From Deinococcus hopiensis KR-140 (GTDB lineage: Bacteria; Deinococcota; Deinococci; Deinococcales; Deinococcaceae): DNA of 64,000 nt. The notes beneath the pieces are model-generated. The model did no database searches. It saw only the letters and a program-made list of their open reading frames with translations, and had not been told where the DNA came from. Shown in pieces: positions 1 to 8,574 of this stretch. The position numbers and the translations under genes are program-made. Location of the stretch: positions 2,048,501 to 2,112,500 of the forward strand of contig NZ_FWWU01000009.1 in the NCBI RefSeq assembly GCF_900176165.1. Reading direction: 5' to 3'. The first letter of the stretch is position 1; each line of letters begins with the position of its first letter.

Positions 1-55
1 TCAAACGAATCTGACGGACGCGAATTTGCTCGTTGACCTTATGTTCTTTCGCTAT
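1..55 (-). CDS. infC: Translation initiation factor IF-3, N-terminal fragment
   Basis: Only the first codons are in the window; the gene runs off the left edge. The reverse strand reads I-A-K-E-H-K-V-N-E-Q-I-R-V-R-Q-I-R-L, the conserved opening of IF-3, which binds the 30S subunit and proofreads start-codon selection. An ATG lies at 61-59, but the Shine-Dalgarno GGAGGTGA (68-61) overlaps that ATG. The in-frame ATA at 55-53 sits 5 nt after the SD, an ideal distance. I therefore place the start at ATA. A rare non-AUG start is a known feature of infC (AUU in E. coli), where it allows autoregulation. If the ATG is used the gene starts at 61. Confidence 0.85.
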   Translation of the reverse strand, partial: MAKEHKVNEQIRVRQIRL

Positions 56-60
56 TGTCA

Positions 61-68
61 TCACCTCC
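61..68 (-). promoter_or_regulatory. infC ribosome binding site that decides the start
   Basis: GGAGGTGA on the minus strand, fully complementary to the 16S 3' end. It includes the A of the nearest ATG, so that ATG cannot be positioned properly. It fits the ATA codon at 55-53 with a 5-nt gap. Confidence 0.65.
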
Positions 69-133
69 GCACGCCGGAGCACACGCTGGTGCCCCGGCGG
101 CTCGCAAGCCCTCCATTGTGGGCATGACGGATC

Positions 134-139
134 ATTTTA
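134..139 (-). promoter_or_regulatory. Possible infC -10 element
   Basis: TAAAAT on the minus strand, about 65-70 nt upstream of the infC SD. No convincing -35 box was seen at 16-18 nt spacing, so this is a weak promoter call. The leader would be roughly 60 nt long. Confidence 0.3.
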
Positions 140-247
140 CCACGCACGGCCCCTCAACCGGAAAACGGGCAGGCTTCATGCCCTTCAGGGCGGCCCTTCA
201 TCTGTTCATCTGCGCCGCCCTCCTCGCTTGGCTGCGATGCTGCGGGC

Positions 248-2263
248 GTGAACGCCTTCCCTGCCCCCACCCTCCGAACCTTTGGCCCCCAGGCTGCGCG
301 TAACCCAGACCTCGAAGTCCTGCTGACCGACGGCCTGGGCAGCTTCGCCCTTTCCAGCCTGGCGGGCGTGCCTACCCGCTGCTACTCGGGGCTGGCCGTC
401 AGTCACCTGCCGCCCGCGAAACGGTGGCAGCATCTGGTCTCGCCGCTGGAGGTGTTGGAGACAGGCGTGGGAGCCGTCACGCTGCACGCCCTGGAACTTG
501 CGCCCAGCGTGTATGAGGGAGACGGCCTGCGCTGGCTCTCCGGGGCTACGCTGCGGGACCTGCTGCCCGAGCGTGAGCAGTGGGCGCACGGGGTGCGGGT
601 GCGGCGCCGCGCGTGCATGCCCCGGGCCTCGGGCAGCGTGGTGTTCCTGTACGACGTGGAAGCGCGGGACGCAGTGGCGCTGACCCTGGGGGGCTTTTTT
701 GCGGACCGGGACATGCACGCCACGCACGGGGAAGCTCCGGCCCTGACCTTTGAGACGGAAGGAACGCGCGGGACGGTACGCGGAACCCAGAAGACCTGGG
801 TGGAAATGCAGATTTCTGGAGGTGAGGTGGAGGCGGTGCCGCCCCAACCCTTTTCACAGCGGGTGTATTACCGGCACGACGCGGCGCGGGGCGAGCAGGA
901 ACATGAGCGGGTCACGGGCGCGGCGCTGTGGCGGGTGACGCTGCCGCCGGGAGGTGGACGGGTGGCCCTCACCGTATCGGGGCTGGAGCAAACGCTTTTC
1001 GCCGATCCCTGGGCCGCCTACGAGGAGGAAGCGGCGCGGCGGCGGGCCCTGGCGACTCGGGCCCAGGACGCCGCGCAGCTTCCCAAAGACGAATTCGTCG
1101 CCACCCTCGCCGTAGCCGCCGACGCCTACCTCGTGCGGCGGGCACAGCCAGCGGGAGGGAGCGTGATCGCGGGCTATCCCTGGTTCGCCGACTGGGGCCG
1201 CGACGCCATGATCGCGCTGACGGGCCTGACCCTGGTGACCGGGCGGCACGCGGAAGCCCGCGAGCTGCTGGACACCTTTCTCCGAACGCTGCGCCGGGGA
1301 CTGACCCCAAACAATTTTCACGACGACGGCGCTGGGGCCGGGTACAACACGGTAGACGGGGCCCTGTGGCTCGCCGTGGCCCTGGAGCGGTACGTGGAGG
1401 CGAGCGGTGACTTGGCCTTTGCGCGCAAAGCCCTGCCCCAGCTACGCGCGTTGCTGAACTGGCACGCCCGGGGCACCGATCACGGCATCGGCATGGACCC
1501 GGCGGACGGATTGCTGCTGGCAGGCGAGCCCGGCGTGCAGCTCACCTGGATGGACGTCAAGATCGCGGACTGGGTGGTGACGCCCCGGCACGGCAAACCG
1601 GTGGAGGTGCAGGGGCTGTGGCTGGCAGCGCTGCGGGCAGAGGGGGTTCTGGCAGGGAAAGTGGGCGAGGCGTCCCAGTGTGCGGAGGTGCTGAGCCAGG
1701 CCCGGGAGGGTTTCGCTACGCTCTGGCAGCCGGACGCCCCTGGAGGCGCGAGATTTGCGGACACCCTGGGCATGGACGGGGAGGCGGACCTCAGCGTGCG
1801 GCCGAACACGGCCATTGCCATCGCATTGCCGGAAGTGCCTGCCACCCCCGAGCAACGGGAAGCGACTGTGCGCCAGGCCGAGGCCGAGCTGCTCACTCCG
1901 CTGGGGCTGCACACCCTGAGCCCACGTGACGGGCGCTACCGGGGCAACTACGGCGGCGATCAGGTGCTGCGCGACGCGGCGTACCACCAGGGCACTGTCT
2001 GGCCCTGGCCGCTGGGCGCGTATATAGATCTGCTGCTCGCGCAGGGTGAGGCGGAACGCGCGGACGCCGCTCTCGACGGCCTACGGGGCCATCTCTGGGA
2101 GGCTGGACTGGGCCACGTCAGCGAGGTCTTCGCGGGAGAGACCCTCGTGCCGGGCGGCTGCCCCTTTCAGGCGTGGAGCGTGGCGGAGGTGCTGCGCGCC
2201 CACGTGCGGGTCCGGCAGACCCGGGGTGCAGCACGTCCAGACGAGTCTCCCACTGCGCCTTGA
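248..2263 (+). CDS. Glycogen debranching enzyme (amylo-alpha-1,6-glucosidase family)
   Basis: A 671-residue protein of the bacterial/archaeal debranching-enzyme family (GH133-like). It would hydrolyse alpha-1,6 branch stubs of glycogen in the cytoplasm. The N-terminal beta-rich domain (about 15-230) opens with the family-typical motif LLTDGLGSFALSSLAG. The C-terminal (alpha/alpha) barrel carries WFADWGRDAM (312-321), TPNNFHDDGAGAGYNTVDG and YHQGTVWPWPLG near residue 580, all diagnostic. Length is normal for the family. The GTG start at 248 has no clear SD or -10 box next to it, so the exact start is uncertain. The NrtR-like gene follows 33 bp downstream but has its own promoter. Confidence 0.85.
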   Translation: MNAFPAPTLRTFGPQAARNPDLEVLLTDGLGSFALSSLAGVPTRCYSGLAVSHLPPAKRWQHLVSPLEVLETGVGAVTLHALELAPSVYEGDGLRWLSGATLRDLLPEREQWAHGVRVRRRACMPRASGSVVFLYDVEARDAVALTLGGFFADRDMHATHGEAPALTFETEGTRGTVRGTQKTWVEMQISGGEVEAVPPQPFSQRVYYRHDAARGEQEHERVTGAALWRVTLPPGGGRVALTVSGLEQTLFADPWAAYEEEAARRRALATRAQDAAQLPKDEFVATLAVAADAYLVRRAQPAGGSVIAGYPWFADWGRDAMIALTGLTLVTGRHAEARELLDTFLRTLRRGLTPNNFHDDGAGAGYNTVDGALWLAVALERYVEASGDLAFARKALPQLRALLNWHARGTDHGIGMDPADGLLLAGEPGVQLTWMDVKIADWVVTPRHGKPVEVQGLWLAALRAEGVLAGKVGEASQCAEVLSQAREGFATLWQPDAPGGARFADTLGMDGEADLSVRPNTAIAIALPEVPATPEQREATVRQAEAELLTPLGLHTLSPRDGRYRGNYGGDQVLRDAAYHQGTVWPWPLGAYIDLLLAQGEAERADAALDGLRGHLWEAGLGHVSEVFAGETLVPGGCPFQAWSVAEVLRAHVRVRQTRGAARPDESPTAP

Positions 2264-2289
2264 CGCCCCTTCGGACGCACGCCTAGTGT
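2260..2289 (+). promoter_or_regulatory. Leaderless promoter of the NrtR-like gene
   Basis: TTGACG (2260-2265), 18-nt spacer, TAGTGT (2284-2289), then 7 nt to the ATG at 2297. The -35 overlaps the stop codon of the debranching enzyme. Transcription should start at or next to the ATG. Confidence 0.65.
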
Positions 2290-2296
2290 TTGTGTC

Positions 2297-2974
2297 ATGG
2301 AGACACTCTCGCTTCCGCCCCAGGCCACACAAGTGGGTCTGGCGGTGGACGTGGCGGCCTTCGCCATGCACGCGGGAGAGCTGAGGGTCCTGCTGGTGCA
2401 GCGTGGCGAATTGCCCCACGCCCGCACCTGGGCGCTGCCGGGCGGTTTCGTGCAGGTGGGCGAGGCCCTGCACGAGGCCGCCCTGCGTGAACTGGGTACC
2501 GAAACCACCGTGAAGCTTGAACCCCGCCACCTGGAGCAGTTCTATACCTTTGGGGAGGTTAACCGGGACCCACGCGGGCGCATCGTGTCCGTCGCGCACC
2601 TGGCCGTGCTGCCCCACGGTACGGTCGAAGTGGCGGGAGGCGGGCACACCCTGGGCGCGGCGTGGTTTCCGGCCCACACGCCTCCCACCCTGGCCTTCGA
2701 TCACGCCGCCATCCTGGACCGCGCGATCAAGCGGCTGCAGCTGCGGCTGGAGTACGCCAACCTGGCGCTGGAATTCCTGCCCGACACCTTTACGCTGCCG
2801 GAGTTGCAGGGTGTGTACGAGGCCATCCTCAACCGCCCGCTGGACAAGCGGAATTTCCGCAAACGCCTCCTCGCCCAGAGCATTCTGGTGGCAAGTGGCG
2901 AGCGGCGCAGCGGCGTGGGCCGCCCCGCCCAGCTCTACCGCCGGGCCAAGGGAACGCGAACGGCGGCGCTGTAG
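2297..2974 (+). CDS. NrtR-like Nudix-domain transcriptional regulator
   Basis: A 225-residue protein with a Nudix hydrolase fold (about 12-140) and a C-terminal winged-helix domain (about 145-220, containing NRPLDKRNFRKRLL and GVGRPAQLYRR). This architecture is the NrtR family, which represses NAD-biosynthesis or sugar-utilisation genes and senses ADP-ribose. The Nudix box (about 49-72) is degenerate: the G, the first E and RE-L are present, but RELGTETTV lacks the first E and the G of the REUxEExGU consensus. This fits a sensor rather than a hydrolase, as in described NrtR proteins. No NAD gene is adjacent, so the regulon cannot be read from context. Confidence 0.8.
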   Translation: METLSLPPQATQVGLAVDVAAFAMHAGELRVLLVQRGELPHARTWALPGGFVQVGEALHEAALRELGTETTVKLEPRHLEQFYTFGEVNRDPRGRIVSVAHLAVLPHGTVEVAGGGHTLGAAWFPAHTPPTLAFDHAAILDRAIKRLQLRLEYANLALEFLPDTFTLPELQGVYEAILNRPLDKRNFRKRLLAQSILVASGERRSGVGRPAQLYRRAKGTRTAAL

Positions 2975-2988
2975 GGGTCAGCGGAGCT

Positions 2989-3465
2989 TCAGGGCTGAAA
3001 CGTCCTCGGATCTGGCGCGGCCTCGCACGTTGGCTCCACGATGTCCACCCACCCCAGGGGCTTCAGGCTGCGGCCACAGGCCTTGATGTAGGCCTCGGCG
3101 TAACGCTCGGGCCACTGTTCCTGAATCTGCTGGTGGTAGGCGCTCAACCCTGCCGTATTCGCTCCCAGCTTCAGGTAACGCCCCGCCGCACAGTGGCCGT
3201 ACTCGTGCGCCGCCACCCGCACGAGGTCCCCGCGCGAGAGGGCCGGATCGATGTCCACCACGCACGTTTGCCCCAGTGGCCCGGTCAGGGTATAGCCCGC
3301 GTAGAATCCGTCTGACCCGCGCTTGAGTGTTCCGGGCGTGACCCAACGCCACGTCACGCCCACGCCGTACACGGTGGTGGTCCACTGGGCCGTGTCGCGG
3401 GGCGAGGCAACGAAGGTGCAGCCGCCCAGGAGGCAGGCCAGGAGGCAAAGCGGACGTCGGCGCAT
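2989..3465 (-). CDS. Putative lipoprotein with a zinc-protease-like HEYGH motif
   Basis: A 158-residue protein starting at ATG 3465. It has a lipoprotein signal: three Arg, a short hydrophobic stretch, then lipobox LLGG-C16. The mature part contains H87-E-Y-G-H91, an HExxH zinc-peptidase signature, and several cysteines. No third zinc ligand could be assigned and the protein is short for a metalloprotease, so catalysis is inferred only. It is convergent with the NrtR-like gene (14 bp between stops) and divergent from ebfC. No SD or leaderless -10 box was found at this start, and a longer in-frame N-terminus is possible, although the lipobox position argues for this one. Confidence 0.65.
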   Translation of the reverse strand: MRRRPLCLLACLLGGCTFVASPRDTAQWTTTVYGVGVTWRWVTPGTLKRGSDGFYAGYTLTGPLGQTCVVDIDPALSRGDLVRVAAHEYGHCAAGRYLKLGANTAGLSAYHQQIQEQWPERYAEAYIKACGRSLKPLGWVDIVEPTCEAAPDPRTFQP

Positions 3466-3619
3466 GACAGCCGCAGTAGAGCGTACCCGGATGTGAAGAG
3501 CCCTGAGCGTGAGCCGGGGCAGGGCAAGCGGAAGCGGGGCACGGTAAACTGACGCCGCACCTGAAGGCGGGCTGCCAGTCGGACGAGCCCTCAGCGTACA
3601 GACGAGGAGAAACGCGCGT

Positions 3620-3910
3620 ATGGACATGAAAAAATTGATGAAACAGATGCAGCAGGCCCAGGCCGCCGCTTCCAAAATCCAGGAGAATCTCGCTGCGCAA
3701 ACGGTGGAGGGCACGGCCAGCGGCCTCGTGACCGTCACCATGAACGGGCACGGCAAGGTGCTGGGACTCAAGATCAACCCAGGGGCCGTGGACCCGGACG
3801 ACGTGGAAGCCCTTGAAGACCTGCTGCTCGTCGCGCTGCAAGACGCGTCGGGCAAGGCCGACGCGCTGCAGCAGGAAGCGACGAACGGGCTGAGGATTCC
3901 CGGCTTCTGA
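3620..3910 (+). CDS. ebfC: Nucleoid-associated protein, YbaB/EbfC family
   Basis: A 96-residue protein beginning MDMKKLMKQMQQAQ, the classic YbaB/EbfC start, with a heptad-like helix (1-30), a central beta segment and a C-terminal helix. The family binds DNA as a homodimer and coats the nucleoid. An SD (GAGGAGA) precedes the ATG. recR lies 46 bp downstream on the same strand. The dnaX gene, which often precedes this pair in other bacteria, is absent here. Confidence 0.9.
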   Translation: MDMKKLMKQMQQAQAAASKIQENLAAQTVEGTASGLVTVTMNGHGKVLGLKINPGAVDPDDVEALEDLLLVALQDASGKADALQQEATNGLRIPGF

Positions 3911-3956
3911 TGGGGAGGCGCCTGTTGCCAGTCGCCAGTCGCCAGGGAGGGAGGGC

Positions 3957-4556
<600 letters not shown>

Positions 4557-4572
4557 CCGCCGCTTCCCCTCC

Positions 4573-4610
4573 GGCCCTGCCTGAATCTTCCAGGCAGGGC
4601 CGCTTTCTCT
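4573..4610 (+). terminator. Terminator after recR
   Basis: Perfect 11-bp stem (4573-4583 with 4591-4601), 7-nt loop, followed by a T-rich CTTTCTCT. Confidence 0.75.
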
Positions 4611-4625
4611 GGCCCACCGCTGCCT

Positions 4626-4631
4626 TACCGT
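4626..4631 (+). promoter_or_regulatory. Leaderless -10 box of the acetyltransferase gene
   Basis: TACCGT, 6 nt before the ATG at 4638. No clear -35 box was seen. Confidence 0.5.
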
Positions 4632-4637
4632 AATCCC

Positions 4638-5258
4638 ATGACGCGCGCCTCCAACCCCCGGCCTCCCGCCCCGTCTGACGCGTGGCTGCGGCCCGTTCCC
4701 CTGACCGGCAGGCGCGTCTCCCTCGTGCCGCTCACGCCAGACCATGCGCCTGACCTGCACGCGGGAGCGGACGAGGACACCTACGCCCTGCTCTCGCGGG
4801 GGGGACCGGAACCGCGCAGCGTGGAGGGCTGGGCCAGCTACATCACGCGGCTCAACGCTCTGCCCACCCGGATCAACTGGGCCGTGCTCGTGGAGGGACG
4901 GGCGGTGGGCCGCATCAGTTACAGCGAGGTTCGCGCGGGAGACCGCTGGGTGGAGGTGGGCACCATGCTCGTTCCCAGCGCGCAGGGGGTGGGCGTGAAC
5001 CCGGAGGCCAAACTGCTGCTGATGGACCGGGCCTTCGACGTGCTGGGCGCGAACCGCGTTCACTTTAAGGTGGACGCCCGCAATGCCCGCAGCCTGCGCG
5101 CGGTGGAAAAGCTGGGGGCTGTGCGGGAAGGGGTGCTGCGGCAGTACCAGGTGCGCCCTGACGGTTACGCCCGCGACAGCGTGATGTTTAGCGTCTTGCA
5201 CAGCGAGTGGCCGGAGGTGCGCGCCGGACTGGAGGCCCGGGTGGAAGCTGGAAGATGA
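4638..5258 (+). CDS. GNAT-family N-acetyltransferase (RimJ/RimL-like)
   Basis: A 206-residue acetyltransferase of the RimJ/RimL branch. Visible elements are the N-terminal L-x-G-R-R-V-S-L-V-P-L strand-helix, the core strand VEVGTMLVPSAQGVGVNPEAK (about 108-128, the acetyl-CoA loop region) and VHFKVDARNARSLRAVEKLGAVREGVLR (about 138-165), characteristic of this group. The acceptor substrate cannot be read from the sequence. The glycine-rich loop reads QGVGVN, a variant of the usual Q/RxxGxG/A. The start at 4638 is supported by a leaderless -10 box. It is monocistronic, after the recR terminator. Confidence 0.8.
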   Translation: MTRASNPRPPAPSDAWLRPVPLTGRRVSLVPLTPDHAPDLHAGADEDTYALLSRGGPEPRSVEGWASYITRLNALPTRINWAVLVEGRAVGRISYSEVRAGDRWVEVGTMLVPSAQGVGVNPEAKLLLMDRAFDVLGANRVHFKVDARNARSLRAVEKLGAVREGVLRQYQVRPDGYARDSVMFSVLHSEWPEVRAGLEARVEAGR

Positions 5259-5291
5259 GAACGCCTCCGGAAACGGGCACATGGCAGCGGG

Positions 5292-5297
5292 TAGACT
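5292..5297 (+). promoter_or_regulatory. Leaderless -10 box of the small secreted protein gene
   Basis: TAGACT, 7 nt before the ATG at 5305. It selects this ATG over the in-frame ATG at 5281. Confidence 0.55.
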
Positions 5298-5304
5298 GCC
5301 CCCC

Positions 5305-5805
5305 ATGCCTGCCGCCTCCCTTCTCCGCTGCGCCCGCCTTCGCCGCAACTGGACGGCCCTCGCGCTGCTGCCGCTGCTCGCTGCTCCCGCCGGGGCGCTG
5401 ATCGTGCCCATGGGCGGCTGGACGCCGGTGAACGGCGACGCAAACCTCTGGACCGATTCGCTCGGGGCGTGCGTGCTGCGTGAGGAACGCCACGGCCAGG
5501 CGTTTCCCCTGCTGAAGACGGAGGCCGAGGCCCTGACCTTCGCCCGCCGCCTGCAGACCAGTCTGTCCCGAAGCCTAAAAAAGAGCGGCGTGGGCGATCT
5601 GGTCACGCAGCCTGTGTTTCGCAACGACACCTGGGGCGTTCTGGCCGCCTACAGCCAGGAGGCGAACGGAGTCACCTACGAGATCAGCCAGCTGTACCTC
5701 AGCGACTCGGGTCTGCTGCGCACCGTGACGGGCAGCAGCGCCCAGCGCGAGGCCAGTCCCTGCGTAAACGAAATGCGGGAGTTTTTGCGCTACGAGGTGG
5801 ATTAG
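5305..5805 (+). CDS. Small secreted protein of unknown function
   Basis: A 166-residue protein that I do not recognise. Starting at 5305 it has a Sec signal peptide: basic LLRCARLRRNW, hydrophobic TALALLPLLAAP, cleavage after AGA. The mature part has two cysteines (ACVL and SPCVNEM), which could form a disulfide outside the cytoplasm. An upstream in-frame ATG at 5281 would lengthen the signal peptide, but the TAGACT box 7 nt before 5305 favours the shorter form. It stands alone between an acetyltransferase and a TetR gene. Confidence 0.65.
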   Translation: MPAASLLRCARLRRNWTALALLPLLAAPAGALIVPMGGWTPVNGDANLWTDSLGACVLREERHGQAFPLLKTEAEALTFARRLQTSLSRSLKKSGVGDLVTQPVFRNDTWGVLAAYSQEANGVTYEISQLYLSDSGLLRTVTGSSAQREASPCVNEMREFLRYEVD

Positions 5806-5834
5806 GCATTTCCCGCCCTGAAGGCCCAACCGGT

Positions 5835-5865
5835 TTGACGGCCAGACCCTTCCGAGGAGTACCCT
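5835..5865 (+). promoter_or_regulatory. Leaderless promoter of the TetR gene
   Basis: TTGACG (5835-5840), 19-nt spacer, TACCCT (5860-5865), 8 nt to the ATG at 5874. Confidence 0.55.
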
Positions 5866-5873
5866 GCCCTCCT

Positions 5874-6488
<615 letters not shown>

Positions 6489-6578
6489 GGCGGGAGAATC
6501 TCCCCTGACGCAACGTACACAGCTGCGAAGCAGCGAGGGTCCTCCGGACCAAGGGGTGAGGGGCTCCAAAACGCCGTC

Positions 6579-7331
6579 CTACCCCACCTCCAGCCGCCCC
6601 AATGCCGCCGCGATCTGCCGCGCCCCCTCAATCAGACGCGGCCCCGGACGGCCCAGTCCGCTCTCGGGCACGCAGGCGACAGGCACGCCCAGCCCCCGCG
6701 CCTCAATCACTTCAGGACGCAGTTTTTTCGCCCCACACCACGAGCAGACGATCAGATCGGGCCTTGAGGCGCGCACCTCGTCCAGCGTTAGCGGCGTGCT
6801 GCGGCCTGGCCTGTCTTTCAGCGCGTTCTCGGCCCCCAGCGTCTCCAGCAGGTCCGTGACCCACGACTCGCGGGTCGCGGCAATGATGGGCCTGGGCCAC
6901 CACTCCACCAGGACGCGCGGAGGACGGGGGTAGCTGCGGGCCAGGGCGTGCAGTTCGCGCTCCAGCAAGGCGGCGATTTCATCGGCGTGGCCCTCCAAGC
7001 CGATGGCCCTCCCAATCTCGCGGATGCTGCCCAGGGTGGCCGGCACGCTTACGGGATCGAGGACGAGCAGGGGCAGGCCCGCCGCCCGGACCGCCTCCAC
7101 CACCCGCGCCATGCCAGGCACGCTCAGGCTGCCCAGCACGAGGTCCGGCCGTAACTTTCGCAGCGCTTCCACGTCGATATTCAGGTCAGGACCCAGCCGC
7201 ACGGCCCCGTCCATCCCCGGCGCGTCACTGTGGCTGTCGGCGGCGACCATCCAGCCGCTGACCCCCAGCGCGGCGAGAATGTCCGAGTTCGAGGAGGTCA
7301 GCGAGGCGAGGCGGAGGGGCACGGCGGACAT
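6579..7331 (-). CDS. Cobalamin-binding-like protein (BtuF/periplasmic-binding fold) lacking a signal peptide
   Basis: A 250-residue helical-backbone substrate-binding-protein fold of the BtuF/FecB class. Typical blocks are LASLTSSNSDILAALG (about 8-23), LRKLRPDLVLGSLS, VLDPVSVPATLGSIREIGRAIG and RASRPDLIVCSWCGAKK. BtuF proteins bind vitamin B12 or related chelates. Here the chain begins MSAVPLRLAS with no hydrophobic leader, so as read it would stay in the cytoplasm. An upstream extension (to about 7415) also lacks a convincing signal. A leaderless -10 box supports the ATG at 7331. No permease or ATPase gene is adjacent. Confidence 0.7.
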   Translation of the reverse strand: MSAVPLRLASLTSSNSDILAALGVSGWMVAADSHSDAPGMDGAVRLGPDLNIDVEALRKLRPDLVLGSLSVPGMARVVEAVRAAGLPLLVLDPVSVPATLGSIREIGRAIGLEGHADEIAALLERELHALARSYPRPPRVLVEWWPRPIIAATRESWVTDLLETLGAENALKDRPGRSTPLTLDEVRASRPDLIVCSWCGAKKLRPEVIEARGLGVPVACVPESGLGRPGPRLIEGARQIAAALGRLEVG

Positions 7332-7337
7332 GGGGAG

Positions 7338-7343
7338 AGGATA
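7338..7343 (-). promoter_or_regulatory. Leaderless -10 box of the cobalamin-binding-like gene
   Basis: TATCCT on the minus strand, 6 nt before the ATG at 7331. Confidence 0.5.
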
Positions 7344-7434
7344 ACGAACCGACCGCAGAACGTATGGGAATTCCCCGACCGAAACACCAAAGAAAGGCCC
7401 ACCAGCCGCAGTCAAACGCCCCCTGACCGTGTGG

Positions 7435-7440
7435 TAGGGT
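7435..7440 (+). promoter_or_regulatory. Leaderless -10 box of the cytochrome c gene
   Basis: TAGGGT, 7 nt before the ATG at 7448. Confidence 0.5.
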
Positions 7441-7447
7441 GACGGGT

Positions 7448-8314
7448 ATGAAGAACACGTTTGCCGTCACCATGACGCTGCTGCTGGCGCTGACGCTGGG
7501 CGGCTCGCTGACGGGTTACCGCATGGCCACCACCCCCCACGAGGCCGAGAAGGCCGGGGCCCAGGGCACCGCCGAGAGCGCGAGCACCCCCTCGGGCGCG
7601 GGTACCAGCAACGTCGCCGTGGGCACCAAGGGCGACGGCGTGGTGTCCAACCAGGAGGCGGCCGTGAACGCCGGCGAGAGCCGTCCCCTCGCCGCACCCG
7701 GCGGCGACGGCCCCAACGCCACCATGAACGGCGCCACCGTAACCCTCCAGAACAAGGCGGGCGGCCCCAACGCCGGTGTGACCGGCGAGGTCCCCCAGAC
7801 CGGCAAGGTGGCGGGCGCGGCCACCTCGGCTCCCGGCGGTAACTCTGACGTGGCCCCCGGTGCCCAGACAGACAGTGGGGCCGAGCAGAGCCCGGGGGGC
7901 GTGAGCGGCGACAAGACCCAGTCGCCCACCTCCAACGACACGGACAAGACTGAACTCGGCCAGACCGGGGCCTCCAACACCGAGAAGGCGGCGGCGGGCA
8001 GCCCCGGCATGAGCGACTCCAAGGCCGCTGAGGTTTCCAGCGCCCTCAGCGGCGATACGGCCGAGGGCCAGAAGAAGTTCGTCGCCACCTGCTCGGGCTG
8101 CCACGGCCCCGATGGCAAGGGAGGCATAGGTCCGGCCCTGAACGGCGACAAGGGCCCCGGCACCTGGATGATCGAGCAGTTCCAGGCCGCCGTCCGTCAG
8201 GGCCATGCCCCGGACCGCGAACTGGGGGCCGTCATGCCGCGCTTTACGACCGAGCAACTCAGCGACGAGGACCTTACCGACATCTACGCTTACCTCAAGA
8301 CGCTCCGGCAATAG
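7448..8314 (+). CDS. Membrane-anchored c-type cytochrome with a long low-complexity linker
   Basis: A 288-residue protein. The N-terminal hydrophobic segment (about 5-24) acts as a signal or anchor. Residues 30-195 are an Ala/Gly/Ser/Thr/Pro-rich linker without predicted fold. The C-terminal class I cytochrome c domain (about 205-288) has the haem site C215-S-G-C-H219, the following GPDGKGGIGPAL and a probable axial Met263 in GAVMPRF. It would carry electrons at the outer face of the membrane, but no partner oxidase or dehydrogenase is adjacent. The linker could span cell-wall or S-layer distance, which is an inference. A -10 box 7 nt upstream supports the start; a hairpin terminator follows. 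Confidence 0.85.
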   Translation: MKNTFAVTMTLLLALTLGGSLTGYRMATTPHEAEKAGAQGTAESASTPSGAGTSNVAVGTKGDGVVSNQEAAVNAGESRPLAAPGGDGPNATMNGATVTLQNKAGGPNAGVTGEVPQTGKVAGAATSAPGGNSDVAPGAQTDSGAEQSPGGVSGDKTQSPTSNDTDKTELGQTGASNTEKAAAGSPGMSDSKAAEVSSALSGDTAEGQKKFVATCSGCHGPDGKGGIGPALNGDKGPGTWMIEQFQAAVRQGHAPDRELGAVMPRFTTEQLSDEDLTDIYAYLKTLRQ

Positions 8315-8330
8315 GCTGCGCGTCGGAGCG

Positions 8331-8353
8331 CCTGTCCTTCGGGGCAGGTTTTT
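8331..8353 (+). terminator. Terminator after the cytochrome c gene
   Basis: 7-bp stem (8331-8337 with 8342-8348, one G-U pair), 4-nt loop TTCG, then TTTTTC. Confidence 0.8.
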
Positions 8354-8460
8354 CGTTGTCAGGCCTGAAGGTCCAAGGGTCTGACCGCCTCATAAGGATG
8401 CGGGTAAATCCGCGACTTCATCACGGGCCAACCCGAGCGGACGTGCAGCGCTGCGCCGCA

Positions 8461-8543
8461 AAGCGAGTAGGAAAAACGGTGACACAAAGGCGCGAAATCA
8501 CCGAAGCGGAGGGGATAGAACGGATGATCCGGAAAGCGTATCA
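8461..8543 (+). repeat. Dispersed structured repeat, copy 1
   Basis: About 83 bp that recur at 30227-30315 (reverse orientation) and 40151-40228. Conserved features are CGGTGA, a 15-nt loop and TCACCG (a hairpin), followed by a CGGATGATCYG palindrome and an end near GTATCA. It resembles in size and position the small noncoding repeats described in Deinococcus. A short open frame across it is not considered coding. Confidence 0.75.
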
Positions 8544-8562
8544 CCGCTGAGTATCACCGCCG

Positions 8563-8568
8563 TATCCT
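8563..8568 (+). promoter_or_regulatory. Leaderless -10 box of the globin-fusion gene
   Basis: TATCCT, 6 nt before the GTG at 8575. Confidence 0.5.
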
Positions 8569-8574
8569 GGGCCG

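Noticed and set aside
3922..3950. CCAGTCG tandem words between ebfC and recR
   Set aside because: Only two to three short units; ordinary operon spacer.
8356..8550. Small open frame after the cytochrome gene
   Set aside because: It spans dispersed repeat copy 1 and has no SD or -10 box; the other copies do not keep the frame.
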